NCBI GenBank assembly: GCA_023128635.1
Contig: JAGMDP010000237.1
Coordinates: 1 to 6,361 of the forward strand
Source of the DNA: Candidatus Heimdallarchaeota archaeon
GTDB lineage: Archaea > Asgardarchaeota > Heimdallarchaeia > JABLTI01
Length of the DNA: 6,361 bases
Direction: 5' to 3'
The notes under the pieces were generated by a model. That model had not been told where the DNA came from. It ran no database searches and worked only from the letters and a program-made list of their open reading frames with translations. Below are positions 5,860 through 6,361 of this stretch, one piece after another; the stretch's first letter is position 1; each line of letters starts with the position of its first letter. Made by a program: the position numbers and the translations under genes.

Positions 5860-6036
5860 TCTTAAGGATTTGAGAATGATGTTCACTTCATTTTCAAAAA
5901 CGATCACCTTTCCTCAAGAGGTTCGATGAATAAGGTTTGAATCACCAGGGAACTAATAACCGAAAAAGTAATGCTTAATAATAACGATTCGGTTCTTCCT
6001 TCTGAACTGGTTCTCTTGTGATTCCTAATTTTTATT
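5860..6036 (+). ncRNA. Candidate structured non-coding RNA (about 177 nt), unknown class
   Basis: Three stems can be drawn by hand. (1) 5871-5879 pairs with 5888-5896: nine pairs with one G-U, loop of 8. (2) ACCTT 5906-5910 with AAGGT 5932-5936, with a small CCT/AGG helix inside. (3) A long helix 5939-5955 with 6008-6024: 16 of 17 positions pair (GAATCAC...GTGATTC, one C-U mismatch, then AGGGAAC...GTTCTCT and two more), closing an inner 7-bp stem AACCGAA 5958-5964 with TTCGGTT 5988-5994 and a 13-base one-sided loop (5995-6007). A weak TTA-GG/CCTAA pairing (5862-5867 with 6024-6028) may close the whole. A T-rich tract (6029-6050) follows as terminator and a TATA box precedes. The region is less A/T-pure than the spacers. 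The longest frame inside starting with ATG is 17 codons. I matched it to no known class (not tRNA, SRP RNA, RNase P RNA or a C/D guide). Boundaries are estimates. Confidence 0.42.
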
Positions 6037-6058
6037 TTAAATTTTATCTTCTTAATTT
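6026..6058 (+). terminator. T-rich tract after the candidate RNA
   Basis: Directly after the long helix the sequence turns into taatttttattttaa and further T runs up to 6058, the usual look of an archaeal T-rich terminator, and separate from the TATA box of the next gene at 6084. Confidence 0.4.
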
Positions 6059-6083
6059 TGACCACAAGTAAAAACAAGGAACA

Positions 6084-6091
6084 TTTTTATA
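6084..6091 (+). promoter_or_regulatory. TATA box of the penicillin-acylase-family gene
   Basis: TTTTTATA at 6084-6091, preceded by the purine-rich AACAAGGAAC (BRE-like), would start transcription near 6113, giving a leader of about 40 bases with the ribosome binding site GGAGAT at 6142-6147. Confidence 0.45.
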
Positions 6092-6153
6092 CACGACAAA
6101 AATATCCATATTGTTTCTTAAATTTGTGAATAAATGTTTTCGGAGATAGTTAT

Positions 6154-6361
6154 TTGGATAAATCTAGAAGAAATACTATAATTAGTTTGGCAATTGTTGG
6201 ACTTATTTCTGTAGGAGTGCTTGTCGGGTTTTCAATTCCATTAGGTATATTTCCACCTCTGGGGGAGTTACTTTTTCCAGGGAATGGTTTTTGGAACATC
6301 GATGAAGAAGTACCAGAAATGGAAGTAATAACTTCATCATACCTCACAGAAGATGTAACTG
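6154..6361 (+). CDS. Penicillin acylase/amidase-family protein, membrane-anchored N-terminus only
   Basis: The plus frame from TTG at 6154 stays open to the window edge (69 codons). After a basic start (DKSRR) comes a hydrophobic span of about residues 8-29 (TIISLAIVGLISVGVLVGFS), a signal anchor or uncleaved signal sequence. Then IPLGIFPPLGELLFPGNGFW and, a little later, LTEDVT at the edge match the opening of penicillin-acylase-family proteins as I remember it (PPLG...L.P..GFW, then a strand leading to the V..D..GVPHI motif, which would lie just outside). These are N-terminal-nucleophile hydrolases that cut amide bonds, including acyl-homoserine lactones or beta-lactams in some members, and usually work outside the cytoplasmic membrane. 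The catalytic Ser is not in view, so activity cannot be judged. TTG 6154 is chosen because GGAGAT (6142-6147) stands 6 bases ahead and no ATG or GTG is available in frame back to the TGA at 6127. Confidence 0.65.
   Translation, partial: MDKSRRNTIISLAIVGLISVGVLVGFSIPLGIFPPLGELLFPGNGFWNIDEEVPEMEVITSSYLTEDVT

Noticed and set aside
5918..5945. tRNA T-arm-like GAGGTTCGAT
   Set aside because: No acceptor, D or anticodon arm can be built around it, and no CCA or matching stem follows.
5875..6006. C/D-box guide RNA: AATGATG near 5875, CGATGAA near 5924, CTGA near 6002
   Set aside because: The distance is about twice the usual 50-70 nt, the first motif is buried in a 9-bp stem, and the last CTGA lies in the large one-sided loop of the long helix.
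6150..6347. Minus-strand frame of 65 codons
   Set aside because: It is antisense to the penicillin-acylase-family N-terminus, which has family motifs, a TTG start and a ribosome binding site.
1..6361. CRISPR array, insertion sequence or integrase
   Set aside because: I found no regularly spaced repeats, transposase or integrase motifs, or long terminal inverted repeats.

Overview
The window looks like a piece of an AT-rich archaeal chromosome. Signs of this are TATA-type boxes (AT-rich box A) about 25-60 bases ahead of several start codons, a probably leaderless gene (the NurA-like one), short GGTGA/GAGGTG-type ribosome binding sites, T-rich terminators, and archaeal protein families (NurA nuclease, PRC-barrel protein, winged-helix regulators, an archaeal-type LeuC/homoaconitase N-terminus). 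The combination of a PRC-barrel fused to helical repeats, small winged-helix membrane proteins and a membrane-anchored penicillin-acylase homologue made me think of an Asgard-type archaeon; that placement is inference, not shown by any marker gene here.

Left part (1-666). The window opens in the 5' end of a minus-strand LeuC/homoaconitase-family gene (1-172, cut by the window edge). It is divergent from a small plus-strand gene for a 74-residue helical protein (388-612). The spacer between them holds two 8-bp inverted repeats, one over the likely promoter and one probably in the 5' untranslated region. A shared hairpin/T-rich region (611-660) separates this small gene from the convergent next gene.

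Middle (667-3821). Two long divergent genes share a 209-bp control region with two inverted repeats. One (minus) encodes a 468-residue protein with a PRC-barrel, a lysine-rich linker, HEAT-like helices and a C-terminal winged helix. The other (plus) encodes a 503-residue protein with an N-terminal winged helix and a NurA-like nuclease domain. No HerA helicase gene is in view. The shared, palindrome-rich promoter suggests the two may be co-regulated, but nothing in the sequence proves a joint function.

Right part (3822-5622). Three minus-strand genes follow: two tandem 212-residue winged-helix paralogues and, 26-27 bases behind the second, a small tail-anchored membrane protein with its own winged-helix-like part. 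The second regulator and the membrane protein are very likely one transcript; the first regulator seems to have its own promoter and terminator.

End (5623-6361). A 531-bp non-coding stretch carries a TATA box at 5831-5840 followed by a run of nested stems and a T-rich tract. I read this as a candidate structured RNA gene of about 170-180 nt (roughly 5860-6036). The window closes in the 5' end of a plus-strand, membrane-anchored penicillin-acylase-family gene that starts with TTG at 6154 and runs off the edge. The candidate RNA is the least explained and most interesting element here.
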